From NCBI GenBank assembly GCA_026396065.1, contig JAPLXO010000001.1, positions 1-44,137 of the forward strand: a stretch of 44,137 nucleotides of DNA, read 5' to 3'. Shown here one piece after another: positions 1 to 8,894 of this stretch (within the stretch, counting starts at the first letter, position 1; the number at the start of each line of letters is the position of its first letter). This DNA is from Candidatus Nomurabacteria bacterium (lineage in GTDB: Bacteria > Patescibacteriota > Minisyncoccia > Phycocordibacterales > UBA9973). The notes beneath the pieces were generated by a model, which did not search any database, was not told the origin of the DNA, and saw only the letters and a program-made list of their open reading frames with translations. The position numbers and the translations under genes were made by a program.

Positions 1-369
1 GAGGTAAAAACTAAAAAAGTACATATCGAAAATAGTGCCGACAAAATGACAAAGTGGATCGGCTCTGCTTCTTCACTCATCGTCCATACAATAATTTTTG
101 CCAGCTGTTTTATTTCTATTTTACTCGGTGCACCTTTCGATAGAGTAATGCTCGTACTCACTACTATTGTATCGCTCGAAGCTATTTATCTTTCTATTTT
201 TATTCAAATGACTATAAATAGACACAGTAAGGAACTCGAGGAAATTTCTGAAGATGTGGACGAAATTCAGGAGGACATAGATGAGATTCAAGAAGACGTG
301 GAAAATATTGAAAAAGATGTGGATGAGATTCAAGAAGACGTGGAAGGTATCGAAGTAAAAGTAAAATAA
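1..369 (+). CDS. Membrane protein with C-terminal heptad coiled coil (5' end outside window)
   Basis: The reading frame is open to base 1 (EVKTKKVHIENSADKM...), so the ATG at 46 is probably internal and the true start lies upstream. Two hydrophobic segments (about residues 8-28 and 33-53 of the ORF-track version) are joined by a short polar turn (GAPFDR). A very regular heptad coiled coil follows (VDEIQED IDEIQED VENIEKD VDEIQED VEGIEVK). The membrane part resembles DUF1003-type proteins; I am only moderately sure of that. Role unknown; the acidic coiled coil suggests a scaffold or oligomerisation arm. Confidence 0.6.
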   Translation, partial: EVKTKKVHIENSADKMTKWIGSASSLIVHTIIFASCFISILLGAPFDRVMLVLTTIVSLEAIYLSIFIQMTINRHSKELEEISEDVDEIQEDIDEIQEDVENIEKDVDEIQEDVEGIEVKVK

Positions 370-373
370 AAAA

Positions 374-1249
374 TTAATTCTCCCAAATAGCTACATTCGA
401 AAGAGGTATAACTCTGCCTTTTGATTTTTCTAAAATACAAAGTTCTCCAGCTGAAGTTTGACCTTTGAAATTCTTCATAGTATCTGCGAGAGCATGAGCA
501 AGAGAAAGTGAAGAAGAATCTATCGCGTAAGAATTTAAAATTATAAAAAGAGGTTCTTTGGATAAAACTTTTTTTACTTTTTCTAGAAGTTCTGGGAGCA
601 TCTCTTCTATTTTCCAAGTTTCACCTTTTGGACCACGGCCAAACTTAGGCGGATCCATAATTATCGCATCATATTTCTCTCCCCTTTTTATTTCTTTTTC
701 TAAAAATTTTAAAACATCGTCAGGAATAATTCGTAGTCCTGTGATGCCTGAAGCTTTTTCATTTTCTTTCGCCCAAGACAGTGATTGCTTTGAAGCATCT
801 ACGTGCGTCACGTCTGCACCCGCGCGAAGTGCAAATAAAGATGCAATTCCTGTGTATCCAAAAAGATTTAAAAATTTAATAGGTCGCTTTGTATTCTTTA
901 TTTTTTCTTCAATAAAATCCCAATGACTCGCCTGCTCTGGGAAAAATCCTAAATGCCTGAAAGGTGTAGGTAATGCTAAAAATTTTATTCCTTTATATGA
1001 AAGCTCAAATTTGTCTTTTATTTCTTCCTTCATTTTCCAGCCACTTTTCGCACCCTGCTTCGAACTCCAAAATTTTCCATCAATATTATTCCATTCTTTT
1101 ATAGAATTATCTTTTGGCCATACAGCGCCTTCATAAGGTCTGACAAAAACATATTTACCAAAGCGTTCTAGTTTTTCCCCTTCACCAGTATCAATCAGCT
1201 CGTAATCAACCCAGTCTTTTGAATATAGTATTTTTATGTTATTTTCCAT
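374..1249 (-). CDS. Class I SAM-dependent methyltransferase, RlmI/RlmL-like (COG1092-type)
   Basis: 291 residues with a Rossmann methyltransferase core. NLFGYTGIASLFALRAGA (about 128-145) is the SAM-binding motif I region, VDASKQSL the acidic loop, and IIMDPPKFGRG the DPPK/R catalytic motif of the 23S rRNA methyltransferase-like family (PF10672 type). The N-terminal half lacks a recognisable PUA domain, unlike full-length RlmI. Likely an RNA methyltransferase; the target base cannot be told from sequence. Last gene of the ychF-tsaC-methyltransferase unit; its ATG overlaps the tsaC 3' end by 11 nt. No SD before the ATG. Confidence 0.8.
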   Translation of the reverse strand: MENNIKILYSKDWVDYELIDTGEGEKLERFGKYVFVRPYEGAVWPKDNSIKEWNNIDGKFWSSKQGAKSGWKMKEEIKDKFELSYKGIKFLALPTPFRHLGFFPEQASHWDFIEEKIKNTKRPIKFLNLFGYTGIASLFALRAGADVTHVDASKQSLSWAKENEKASGITGLRIIPDDVLKFLEKEIKRGEKYDAIIMDPPKFGRGPKGETWKIEEMLPELLEKVKKVLSKEPLFIILNSYAIDSSSLSLAHALADTMKNFKGQTSAGELCILEKSKGRVIPLSNVAIWEN

Positions 1250-1811
1250 TTGATTTTAGTTTACCACGAAGGACTTGTATTTCACCATCCTTATTTACTT
1301 TAATTAAAGTCGATGGTTCGTTTGATTTTATAGTTCCACCAGCTACATAAAAATCTACATTATCACCAAAATATTTTTTTGCTTCTTTTATATTACTAGC
1401 AGGAACTAACCCTGAAGGATTTGCACTAGGTGCTACGAGTGGGCCAGTCTTTTTTAGTAATTCAATTAAAGATTTTTTATTTGGTAACCTAAAAGCAATC
1501 GCATTTTTACCACGATGAATGTATTCAAATTTTTTAGCTAAATTTTTATTTTGATATTCTAAAATAACAGAGACTTTAGCAGGCCAAAATTTATTAAGAA
1601 TTTTATTATCAAAACTTACTCCAAATTTTTCTAAATCTTTAATACTAGAAATTAAAACTATCAAGGCACTTTCTTTTGGTCTATTTTTTACTTCAAATAT
1701 TCTCTCTACTGCTTTTTTAGAAAATGCACTACCGACAATACCATACAATGTATCTGTCGGTATTATTCCTATTCCATCATTTTTTAAAATTTTAATTATA
1801 TCTTGCTTCAT
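1239..1811 (-). CDS. tsaC: L-threonylcarbamoyladenylate synthase, YrdC/Sua5 family
   Basis: 190 residues, a single YrdC domain without the Sua5 C-terminal extension. It makes threonylcarbamoyl-AMP from threonine, bicarbonate and ATP for the t6A37 modification of ANN-decoding tRNAs. Visible motifs are GIIPTDTLYGIVGSA near the N-terminus, KNRP (about 42-45) and the APSANPSG nucleotide-binding motif (about 128-135). It starts 6 nt after the ychF stop codon and overlaps the downstream methyltransferase gene, so it is surely co-transcribed. No SD is present. Confidence 0.9.
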   Translation of the reverse strand: MKQDIIKILKNDGIGIIPTDTLYGIVGSAFSKKAVERIFEVKNRPKESALIVLISSIKDLEKFGVSFDNKILNKFWPAKVSVILEYQNKNLAKKFEYIHRGKNAIAFRLPNKKSLIELLKKTGPLVAPSANPSGLVPASNIKEAKKYFGDNVDFYVAGGTIKSNEPSTLIKVNKDGEIQVLRGKLKSNGK

Positions 1812-1817
1812 AAGAAA

Positions 1818-2819
1818 CTAGATTTTAAACTCTATAACGTCCCCATCTTTCACAATATATTCTTTTCCTTCTGTACGGACCTTGCCCTTTGAGCGAGCTT
1901 CGGAATAACTTCCAGCATCTAGTAAATCTTTCCAAAAAACGACCTCAGCACGGATGAATTTATCCTTAAAATCGGTATGAATAGCCATACCTGCCACTGG
2001 CGCAGTAGATCCTTTTTTTATAGTCCATGCACGAGTCTCATCTTCTCCTGTTGTAAAATAAGTTTCGAGTCCTAAAAGCTCATAACTTTTTTTAATAAGA
2101 TCCTCCAGTCCTTTTTCAAAAATAGCATCTATTTGTATATACATTCCTGGTATTTGTGATGCGACTTTATCTATAACATTCTCTGCAACTTCTGAAGCAT
2201 TGAGAGCGTATAGTATCGGCTTCATCGAAAGCAAATGCATGCTTTTTATTATTTCACTTTCTTTTTCATCTAAAATAGTTTCACTAGCTAAATGTGAATC
2301 AGATAAAACTTTTTCTACCTTTTCTAAAACAGAATTTTCAGCTATTGCAACCTTGTCTCCACGTTTCACATCTTTTTGTAAATTTGAAATTCTTTTTGAG
2401 ACAGTTTCCAAATCAGCTAAAATTAATTCTAAATTGATTATTGAAATATCTTGAAGTGGATCAACTTTATTTGCGACATGAATGATATCTTTATCTTCAA
2501 AGACACGCACTACTTCGAGTATTGCATCTACTTCACGAATATTTGAGAGGAATTTATTGCCGAGTCCTTCACCCTTACTCGCTCCAGCAACCAATCCTGC
2601 AATATCCACAAATTCTATAACAGCTGGAATAGTTTTCGCTGATTTTGAAAAATCTGAAAGCAATTTCACACGTTCATCTGGCACAGGCACAATACCTACA
2701 GATGGATCAATCGTACAAAATGGATAGTTTTCAGCTGGAACGCTTTTTTTTGTAAGCGCGTTGAATAGCGTGGACTTTCCCACGTTTGGCAGACCTACGA
2801 TTCCGATTGATAGTGACAT
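1818..2819 (-). CDS. ychF: Ribosome-associated ATPase YchF/OLA1 family
   Basis: 333 residues, Obg-related P-loop protein that binds ribosomes. Walker A is GLPNVGKST (about 9-17), G3 is DIAGLVAGASKGEGLGN, and the C-terminal TGS domain (about 250-333) ends GDVIEFKI. The usual NKxD is NxxE-like (ALNASE), as in ATP-preferring YchF. Somewhat shorter than the usual about 363 residues. First gene of a three-gene unit; the promoter's -10 ends only 6 nt before the ATG, so the mRNA should be leaderless. Confidence 0.95.
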   Translation of the reverse strand: MSLSIGIVGLPNVGKSTLFNALTKKSVPAENYPFCTIDPSVGIVPVPDERVKLLSDFSKSAKTIPAVIEFVDIAGLVAGASKGEGLGNKFLSNIREVDAILEVVRVFEDKDIIHVANKVDPLQDISIINLELILADLETVSKRISNLQKDVKRGDKVAIAENSVLEKVEKVLSDSHLASETILDEKESEIIKSMHLLSMKPILYALNASEVAENVIDKVASQIPGMYIQIDAIFEKGLEDLIKKSYELLGLETYFTTGEDETRAWTIKKGSTAPVAGMAIHTDFKDKFIRAEVVFWKDLLDAGSYSEARSKGKVRTEGKEYIVKDGDVIEFKI

Positions 2820-2825
2820 GGATAA

Positions 2826-2854
2826 AATATAGCAAAATAAACGCGAAAAGTCAT
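2826..2854 (-). promoter_or_regulatory. Leaderless promoter of ychF
   Basis: On the minus strand: ATGACT (-35), 17 nt, then TATATT (-10) preceded by TGC (extended -10). Six nucleotides separate the -10 from the ATG, so transcription should begin at or next to the start codon. Confidence 0.6.
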
Positions 2855-2857
2855 TTC

Positions 2858-3643
2858 TTATCTCAATAGATTTCCGCTTTCATAACGTTTTACTGCTATT
2901 TTATAAACAAAAATAGTAACAAAAATCCAAAAAGTAGTAACAAGGAAAGAAAATAATAAAATAGAAATTGAACTATTTTTTATAATATCTATTGGTAACG
3001 CACTTGTTAAAAGTGCTGGAACTACAGTCATAAAAAATATTTTCATCTTATTTGGAAAAATTCCACCAGGATAAAGACCAGGTCTTAAAAAGACTTCAAA
3101 TAATTGTTGCGAAATTATTTCTCCATCATAAATAAAAAAAGTTACTAATGAATAAAGGAATCTAATACAAATAAAAATAGTACAACCCGATAATATGGCT
3201 AAAATAAATATGATCCAGATATAAAAACTAAATTTCATATAAATACCATAAAAAATAACAACAAAAAGTCCCATAAATAAATCACCATAAGCAGTTATTG
3301 AAAAATAACTACTAGACAACTTTAAGAATGAATTTATAGGAGAAAGTAATACATTATCAAAAGTACCTTGCATCACTATTTCTGGTAACTCTACTAAACC
3401 ATAAAAAAAACTATGGCAAACTCCAAAACACAACATAGCTACTCCTAACATTCCAAATACATCCATACTGGTCCAACCATTTATAACACCAGTAGATCTC
3501 ATAAATAAAATCCAAATAATAAAAAAAGCTAAATTATTTAATATCATACTAAAAACTCCAATCCAAAAAGACCCAGCCAATGCATGAGCATTTCCAAAAT
3601 TTGCTTTTGTCTGTGCTATAAAATATTTTATATCTTTAATCAT
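2858..3643 (-). CDS. ABC-2 type exporter permease (COG3694-like)
   Basis: 261 residues, about six hydrophobic segments, no signal peptide. Its character (GTFDNVLLSPINSFLKLSSSYFSITAYGDLFMG, then PGLYPGGIFP near the last helices) matches the second permease of the COG4586/4587/3694 ABC-2 exporters. Substrate unknown. Starts 3 nt after the preceding permease gene, so it forms a heteromeric transporter with the two upstream genes. Strongly AT-rich. Confidence 0.8.
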   Translation of the reverse strand: MIKDIKYFIAQTKANFGNAHALAGSFWIGVFSMILNNLAFFIIWILFMRSTGVINGWTSMDVFGMLGVAMLCFGVCHSFFYGLVELPEIVMQGTFDNVLLSPINSFLKLSSSYFSITAYGDLFMGLFVVIFYGIYMKFSFYIWIIFILAILSGCTIFICIRFLYSLVTFFIYDGEIISQQLFEVFLRPGLYPGGIFPNKMKIFFMTVVPALLTSALPIDIIKNSSISILLFSFLVTTFWIFVTIFVYKIAVKRYESGNLLR

Positions 3644-3646
3644 AAA

Positions 3647-4438
3647 TTATCCGTTAACTGCTAATTTTTTAAAAGCTCTTTTTGAAACTATAATAGTCAA
3701 AATATAAGAAAAAAGAATCCAGAAAATTAAATTTAAAATAATAAAAGGAAAACGTTCAGCAAAATCTGGATACATTATAAAAGATACAGACATAGATGCC
3801 CCAAATGGAGAATATTCTGCAAAAAGTTGAAATAATTTAGGAAAAAAAGCTATTGGTACCCATGCACCACCAAAAATCATAATTAACTTACTAACTACAA
3901 AATAAATCGGCTCACTATTTTCCAACCAAAAAGCAGAAAGACCACATAGAACAAAGATAAAACAAGTTAATATCTGACTTAAAATAAATACAACAAAAAT
4001 ACAAAAAACCCAATATAAGATGGAAGAGTTTAAAACAGGAAGACCAACTAGAAAATAATCAACCAATACTGATAGTATCGTAGCGGACAAAAAAGCTATC
4101 AAACCAGTACCAATTTGAACAAAAACTTTTTGCCAAATGTATCCTATAGGACGCAATAAATATATTTCTATATTCCCTGTTCGTATATCTTTTCTAAGAT
4201 TTCTTTCAATATTCCTCAATCCTAACCAAAAAATTATAAAATAAACAGACATACTCCATACAGTATTCGGAAATGGAAGTTTATCTTTCATACTAGGAAC
4301 AAGTTCATAAACATGTTTATATAAAAATAAACTTACTAAAAGAAAGATAATGTGATTCACCATTTGAAAAATAACTTTCTTTTTTTGTTCTACTGTATTT
4401 TTTGCAACAATATAAATGTAATAAAAACCTTTTTTCAT
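3647..4438 (-). CDS. ABC-2 type exporter permease (COG4587-like)
   Basis: 263 residues, six predicted membrane segments, with the cytoplasmic RNIERNLRKDIRTGNIEIYLLRPIGY stretch typical of this permease family (the coupling segment before helix 3). Lies 3 nt after the ATPase gene and 3 nt before the second permease gene. Probably heterodimerises with the following gene product. Substrate not inferable. Confidence 0.8.
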   Translation of the reverse strand: MKKGFYYIYIVAKNTVEQKKKVIFQMVNHIIFLLVSLFLYKHVYELVPSMKDKLPFPNTVWSMSVYFIIFWLGLRNIERNLRKDIRTGNIEIYLLRPIGYIWQKVFVQIGTGLIAFLSATILSVLVDYFLVGLPVLNSSILYWVFCIFVVFILSQILTCFIFVLCGLSAFWLENSEPIYFVVSKLIMIFGGAWVPIAFFPKLFQLFAEYSPFGASMSVSFIMYPDFAERFPFIILNLIFWILFSYILTIIVSKRAFKKLAVNG

Positions 4439-4441
4439 AAT

Positions 4442-5200
4442 TTATTGTTTGTAAATCTTAACTAACACATCTTCGAGCGATGGCCCACGAACTTCTACGT
4501 GTTTTTCTTTTTCAATTAATTTATGAAGTTCATTTGTAGGTTCATCTACTACTATTTTTCCATGATTTACAATAATTGTGCGATCACAAATAGCCTCAAT
4601 GTCACCGACATCGTGTGAGGTCAAAAATATTGTCATATTGTGTTCTGATCTTAGAGATAGAAGGGTTTCTCGTAATGTTTGCTTCGCAATAATGTCTAAT
4701 CCAATACTCGGTTCATCGAGAAAAAGAATTTTTGGATTGTGAATAATCGCACATGCAATCTCTACACGCATTCTTTGTCCTAGTGAAAGTGTGCGGATAG
4801 GTTGATCAGCAAAAGATTTCATATCTAGTGTATTCTCAAGAGTTTCAATTCTTTCTTTTATTTCTTTTTTAGAAAGTCCGTACATAATACCAAAAAGATT
4901 CAAAGTGTCTCTAGGCGGTAAATTTGGAAGTAAACTACTTCTTTGTCCAAACACTGCGCCTATTTGATTTACTACTTTTTTTCTATCATTCTGAGGAGAA
5001 AGACCAAGTACTGATACTTCACCCTTTGTCGGGTGTAAAATCCCTGTAAGCATCTTAATTGTCGTAGATTTTCCAGCTCCATTTGGACCAATAAGGGCGA
5101 CAGTTTCTCCTTGAGCAATAGAAAAACTAATATTATCAACAGCGACAATTTCTTTGCCTTTATGTATAAAGACCTTTTTCAAATTTTTGACTTCTATCAT
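4442..5200 (-). CDS. ABC transporter ATP-binding protein (ABC-2 exporter)
   Basis: 252 residues with all nucleotide-binding motifs: Walker A GPNGAGKST (about 39-47), Q-loop in IGAVFGQRSSLLPNLPPRDT, signature LSLGQRMRVE, Walker B ILFLDEPSIGLD, and the H-loop in TSHDVGDIEAICD. The Q-loop and signature context fits the COG4586 exporter class. First gene of a tight three-gene operon with two permeases. The start is fixed by a promoter whose -10 lies 6 nt before the ATG. Confidence 0.92.
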   Translation of the reverse strand: MIEVKNLKKVFIHKGKEIVAVDNISFSIAQGETVALIGPNGAGKSTTIKMLTGILHPTKGEVSVLGLSPQNDRKKVVNQIGAVFGQRSSLLPNLPPRDTLNLFGIMYGLSKKEIKERIETLENTLDMKSFADQPIRTLSLGQRMRVEIACAIIHNPKILFLDEPSIGLDIIAKQTLRETLLSLRSEHNMTIFLTSHDVGDIEAICDRTIIVNHGKIVVDEPTNELHKLIEKEKHVEVRGPSLEDVLVKIYKQ

Positions 5201-5206
5201 ACACTA

Positions 5207-5235
5207 ATAATATACAATTATTTGACGAAAGTCAT
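5207..5235 (-). promoter_or_regulatory. Leaderless promoter of the ABC exporter operon
   Basis: Minus strand: ATGACT, 17 nt, TATTAT, 6 nt, ATG. Same architecture as the ychF promoter, including the ATGACT -35 variant. Confidence 0.55.
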
Positions 5236-6135
5236 TTACTGTAAATTTAAAAATCTCTCAATGACATCTTGAGCCAATTTTACTGTTTCTATATTACCTT
5301 CTTTTTTAGGATTTACTTCTACTAAATCTAATGAGAATATTTTATTATTATTTTTTAAAATATCAATAATATTAAAAATCATTTCTTTATTAAAACCATC
5401 TTTATTCGGTGTACCAGTAGCAGTCACATATTTCGTGCTAAAAACATCTATATCAAATGACACATGAACAATGTCATGATTGTTACAAAAATCTAAAATT
5501 TGTTTGCATGAATTTTCTTTTATATTTTCTTCAAATTTGTCAGAAGGAAAAACTTTTACTTTATTTTTAGAAATAAAATTTATCTCTTCTTCTTCAAGCA
5601 ATAAATTACCAATAAATAAAAGCTGATCACATTCTAAGGATACATTTATAATTTTTTGTATTTCTGGATCATCATATTGATCCCAAAAAGGACGCAACCA
5701 CATACCATGATAATTGCCTGTAGGACTAGTTTTCTTTAAATGAATATCTCCATGAGAATCAAACATTATTACACCAACCTTTTTATCTTTATTTGAGCGA
5801 ATTACAGACAAGAGAGAGGCACTAGCTACACTATGATCTCCACCGACATTTACAATATAATTTATATTATTATCTTTTATTTCTTTTTCAATTTTTTTAG
5901 ACAAGTCATCTATTTCATTTGCCATAAAAGAATAATATTCTTCATCTGGCACTTTTTCTGGAAGCGAGAAATCAAAATCTATATTTGAAAAACTATTTAT
6001 TTTTTTTAAAAAATCTTCTGTCAAAACTTCATCTGGAGCATTCTCTACACCCAGGTTTAGCTTTGTTCCACCAATAGGAATATACTTCATTCCTAGCCTT
6101 GACCTCGATTTAATTATGAGTACTTTTTTGTCCAT
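5236..6135 (-). CDS. Arginase/agmatinase/formiminoglutamase family ureohydrolase
   Basis: 299 residues. Mn-binding signatures of the ureohydrolase fold are GGDHSVA (about 99-105), FDSHGDIH (about 126-133) and SFDIDVF (about 227-233), followed by TATGTPNKDG. In the third motif the usual D-P after DxD is replaced by FS, and the canonical DAH is DSH. Substrate could be arginine, agmatine, guanidinobutyrate or formiminoglutamate; sequence alone does not decide. Divergently arranged with an AstE/AspA-like gene, which hints at amino-acid-derivative breakdown. Confidence 0.85.
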   Translation of the reverse strand: MDKKVLIIKSRSRLGMKYIPIGGTKLNLGVENAPDEVLTEDFLKKINSFSNIDFDFSLPEKVPDEEYYSFMANEIDDLSKKIEKEIKDNNINYIVNVGGDHSVASASLLSVIRSNKDKKVGVIMFDSHGDIHLKKTSPTGNYHGMWLRPFWDQYDDPEIQKIINVSLECDQLLFIGNLLLEEEEINFISKNKVKVFPSDKFEENIKENSCKQILDFCNNHDIVHVSFDIDVFSTKYVTATGTPNKDGFNKEMIFNIIDILKNNNKIFSLDLVEVNPKKEGNIETVKLAQDVIERFLNLQ

Positions 6136-6164
6136 AAAAAATGATTAGCTATATTAATGTCTAT

Positions 6165-6173
6165 ATTATACCA
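6165..6173 (-). promoter_or_regulatory. Extended -10 promoter of the ureohydrolase gene
   Basis: Minus strand TGG-TATAAT, about 29 nt before the ATG, giving a short leader of roughly 22 nt. No convincing -35 hexamer. Confidence 0.45.
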
Positions 6174-6234
6174 CAAAATACAAATATGCGGAAAATATAT
6201 TTATTCTATGTATTTAAACAATAAACTGACTATC

Positions 6235-6264
6235 TTGTGTATATTTTATAAAAAGGTATATAAT
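6235..6264 (+). promoter_or_regulatory. Promoter of the AstE/AspA-like gene, almost leaderless
   Basis: TTGTGT, 18 nt, TATAAT; the -10 ends 11 nt before the ATG at 6276, leaving a predicted leader of about 4-5 nt. No SD. Confidence 0.55.
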
Positions 6265-6275
6265 ATAGATTAATT

Positions 6276-7208
6276 ATGGTTTTAAAAGAAAAATTTACTT
6301 TATCTATAGGTGACAATATCACAGGTTCTCCACTGTCTGTTTTGGGGTATCGTTTTTCACAAGGAAATGGTTCTTCTATATATATACAAGGAGGTACACA
6401 CGGCGGAGAAATAACATTTCCTATATTTAAAATGCTTTCAAATTTTTTAGAAAAAAACACTGAATGGCAAGGAACAGTTACTTTAATACCTTTATCTCAT
6501 CCAATATCTTGGAACCAAAGACATTATTACTACACAGCTGGAAAATTTGATAATTATAATGGTAAAGATTGGAATAGATCATTCCCTGGAAACAAAGACG
6601 GTTCAACTACTGAAAGAATTTCAAAAATGATTTTTGATGAAGCTATAAAACATGACTTGATTTTAGATTTACACACTTCTCGTAGAAGTAAACCTTTTAC
6701 AATTGTCTCAAGAGAAGATCTGGTTGAATACGCGATCAATTCAGGAATTTTACCAATATATCTTGCACCAAAATCATCTTCAAACTTCCCTTTTACTGAT
6801 GCAATAGATAATGCTGGTAAAAAAGGAATTACTATTGAATGTGGGTCACATGATTCAATGAATCAAGATGATTTTTCTCTATCTTTTAATGCAGTACTTA
6901 ACGTATTTAGAAAAGAAAAATTACTTAATGATAATATAGAACTAAAAAAAGTAGATGGTGTTTTTGTGTTTGAAAAATATGAAACGTATTTCGCTCCAAT
7001 TAGCGGTTTTGTTGAATACTTGCAACCATTAGAAAAATTAGTTAAAAAAGGAGAAATACTTTATCGTATTCATGCATCTAATTCATTAAATGAAGCAATA
7101 GATGTATTAGCTATTGAAAATTCTATAATAATGAAATATCAATCTACCCACATAGCCACTATTGGTGATGAGGTAGTTACAGTTGTTACAAAATATAAAT
7201 ACATATAA
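6276..7208 (+). CDS. Succinylglutamate desuccinylase/aspartoacylase family (M14-like zinc deacylase)
   Basis: 310 residues. Zinc ligands appear in GGTHGGE (about 32-38, H and E) and DLHTS (about 129-133, H); an acidic IECGSHD segment (about 189-195) is where the family's general base region lies. The C-terminal third (GFVEYLQPLEKLVKKGEILYRI) is the small beta domain common to AstE/AspA proteins. It probably hydrolyses an amide-linked acyl group from an amino acid or related small molecule. Divergent from the ureohydrolase, convergent with the ATP-grasp gene. Confidence 0.8.
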   Translation: MVLKEKFTLSIGDNITGSPLSVLGYRFSQGNGSSIYIQGGTHGGEITFPIFKMLSNFLEKNTEWQGTVTLIPLSHPISWNQRHYYYTAGKFDNYNGKDWNRSFPGNKDGSTTERISKMIFDEAIKHDLILDLHTSRRSKPFTIVSREDLVEYAINSGILPIYLAPKSSSNFPFTDAIDNAGKKGITIECGSHDSMNQDDFSLSFNAVLNVFRKEKLLNDNIELKKVDGVFVFEKYETYFAPISGFVEYLQPLEKLVKKGEILYRIHASNSLNEAIDVLAIENSIIMKYQSTHIATIGDEVVTVVTKYKYI

Positions 7209-7242
7209 AAAAAACCACACTTTAAACCGGTGTGGCTTTTTT
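7209..7242. terminator. Bidirectional terminator between convergent genes
   Basis: CCACAC/GTGTGG stem with A-rich left flank and T6 right flank; serves the AstE-like gene on plus and the ATP-grasp gene on minus. Confidence 0.75.
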
Positions 7243-7254
7243 ATAAGATATTAA

Positions 7255-8733
7255 CTATATATTTTGATATATATAGTTTACTATTTCACGTGCAAAAGCA
7301 GTCAGCTTTGGTTTTTCTTCATGCGTGAAAATTTTTGCGTTTTCATCTAAAAATTTCACGTATAAAAAATTGTCAGGTGAACTTGTAACAATTTTTTGAC
7401 CAATGTAGGGTGCACCGATAATTTTAAACGATGCATTTAATGGACTAGTTTTGACAAGCTTCCCTTGCCAGTTATAATGGCCATTAAAGTTTTTCCTTAC
7501 AATTAAATCTTGTTTTGGAAAAAGTTTTAAGTAAGGTGGAATTTTTAGCCACCTAGTAACCAAGTTGTAATCGGCTACATTTGGAAAAATTTCTTTCGGA
7601 CATTTTAAATAAAATGCCAACTGAATTTCTTCCAATGAAGGAATACCGGCTTTTAATGCGGCATATGCTCTTTGTGGATCAGGACCTTGAGACCTAGCAT
7701 TTATCTCACTGTTAAATACTAAATCTTCTGATTTTTTAGGCATAATTGGATCTAATCCAAAAACTCCATGGTATCCAGTAGCAGCCATTTTTGTACCAAC
7801 CTTTTCAAGCTGATAATACTGAGAGTCAATGGAGGTTTCATGAAAAAAAGAATTGTCCCATTGATTTCCACCACTAGTACCATCCTTAGCACCAAGCTCT
7901 TTTAAACCGCAAGGCTTAATACTTGGGATTCCAGAAACAAAAGTACCAAAAGGCAATGAAAGTGCTGAGGTATTTGAAGGGATTCCATCAAACCTTTTCA
8001 TGACTCTCACGGGTCCCTCTCCTTTTAATCTATTTAACGCATTTTGAAACTCTTGTTCTGAATTAACAAAAAAAAGTGCTTGTATACTACTTGTAGTAGT
8101 AACACCACCTGATCCTATAGTTGCCTGAACAACAATATTCTCAGAGTTAAAATGTTCTCTATGAAATAAATAATCTTTGTTTACATCTTCTGCAGAACAA
8201 TAATTACATACGTCATATTTCATACCCAAAGACTGATAAAGATCAGCCATGTATCTTTTGTCATCACCAAATAGAACTGCTATTTCCGGTGTTGGTGAAG
8301 CAAAAAGCACATTTGGATATTCCACTAGTCTTTTATGTTCGTCACGTGGAGCAGACGAACTAATCAGAATTTGTTTATCCCTGTTGTTGTCCAACAGATC
8401 AAAAAAATTCTTCCACATTATAGGACTATCCCAAATATAAGGAGTATGAACTCCTGAATTATCTAGAACCTCCCTTTCAAACCATTTTTCAGCCATTCTT
8501 TCTGATCCAGTTTTAGACCCGGAAAAATAATAATTGAACTTTGGAATGATGTTTGCCTCGTGTAAATGAGTATGTATTCTATCCGGGCGATTGCCCTGAC
8601 CAATTACAATCTCAAATTCTTTCAAGGACTGTCTTGTTTTTGCTCTTAATTCTTCTGTTGTATTACTCACCCGTTCTAAAGCAGGTAAAACAATAGCTAA
8701 CGGAGCACCCGAAAAAAAATTTTGCGTTTTCAA
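7255..8733 (-). CDS. ATP-grasp fold ligase-like protein
   Basis: 492 residues. The middle to C-terminal part is ATP-grasp-like: IVVQATIGSGGVTTTSS (glycine-rich loop), RVMKRFDG (strand with basic residue), and NSEINARSQGPDP, which resembles the metal-binding E-x-N-x-R motif. These enzymes form carboxylate-amine or carboxylate-thiol bonds through acyl phosphates. The N-terminal about 150 residues would be a pre-ATP-grasp domain. Substrate unknown. The only in-frame start is TTG (8731-8733); two codons further upstream is a stop, so the unusual TTG start is probably real. It sits behind a structured leader. Confidence 0.65.
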   Translation of the reverse strand: MKTQNFFSGAPLAIVLPALERVSNTTEELRAKTRQSLKEFEIVIGQGNRPDRIHTHLHEANIIPKFNYYFSGSKTGSERMAEKWFEREVLDNSGVHTPYIWDSPIMWKNFFDLLDNNRDKQILISSSAPRDEHKRLVEYPNVLFASPTPEIAVLFGDDKRYMADLYQSLGMKYDVCNYCSAEDVNKDYLFHREHFNSENIVVQATIGSGGVTTTSSIQALFFVNSEQEFQNALNRLKGEGPVRVMKRFDGIPSNTSALSLPFGTFVSGIPSIKPCGLKELGAKDGTSGGNQWDNSFFHETSIDSQYYQLEKVGTKMAATGYHGVFGLDPIMPKKSEDLVFNSEINARSQGPDPQRAYAALKAGIPSLEEIQLAFYLKCPKEIFPNVADYNLVTRWLKIPPYLKLFPKQDLIVRKNFNGHYNWQGKLVKTSPLNASFKIIGAPYIGQKIVTSSPDNFLYVKFLDENAKIFTHEEKPKLTAFAREIVNYIYQNI

Positions 8734-8848
8734 TTTTATTTATTCCAGACCCACGAAGTGGATTTCCCGTCCTGAGGCGGTTGTTAAACTGGACAATTTT
8801 TGTAAAAAAACATTATCCAAATTCTATCAAGAAATGAGTAAATGTCAA
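8734..8848 (-). promoter_or_regulatory. Strong promoter and folded leader of the ATP-grasp gene
   Basis: Minus strand: TTGACA, 16 nt, TAGAAT (8821-8848), predicted start near 8814. The about 80-nt leader can fold as a junction closed by TCCAG/CTGGA. It encloses a small CCG/CGG hairpin and CCAC-UUC-GUGG, and ends about 13 nt before the TTG start. Looks like a regulatory leader rather than a terminator (no U tract). Confidence 0.5.
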
Positions 8849-8894
8849 TAGTATAAACTATTACAAATAAAAACTCTTGTATTCATATTATTGG

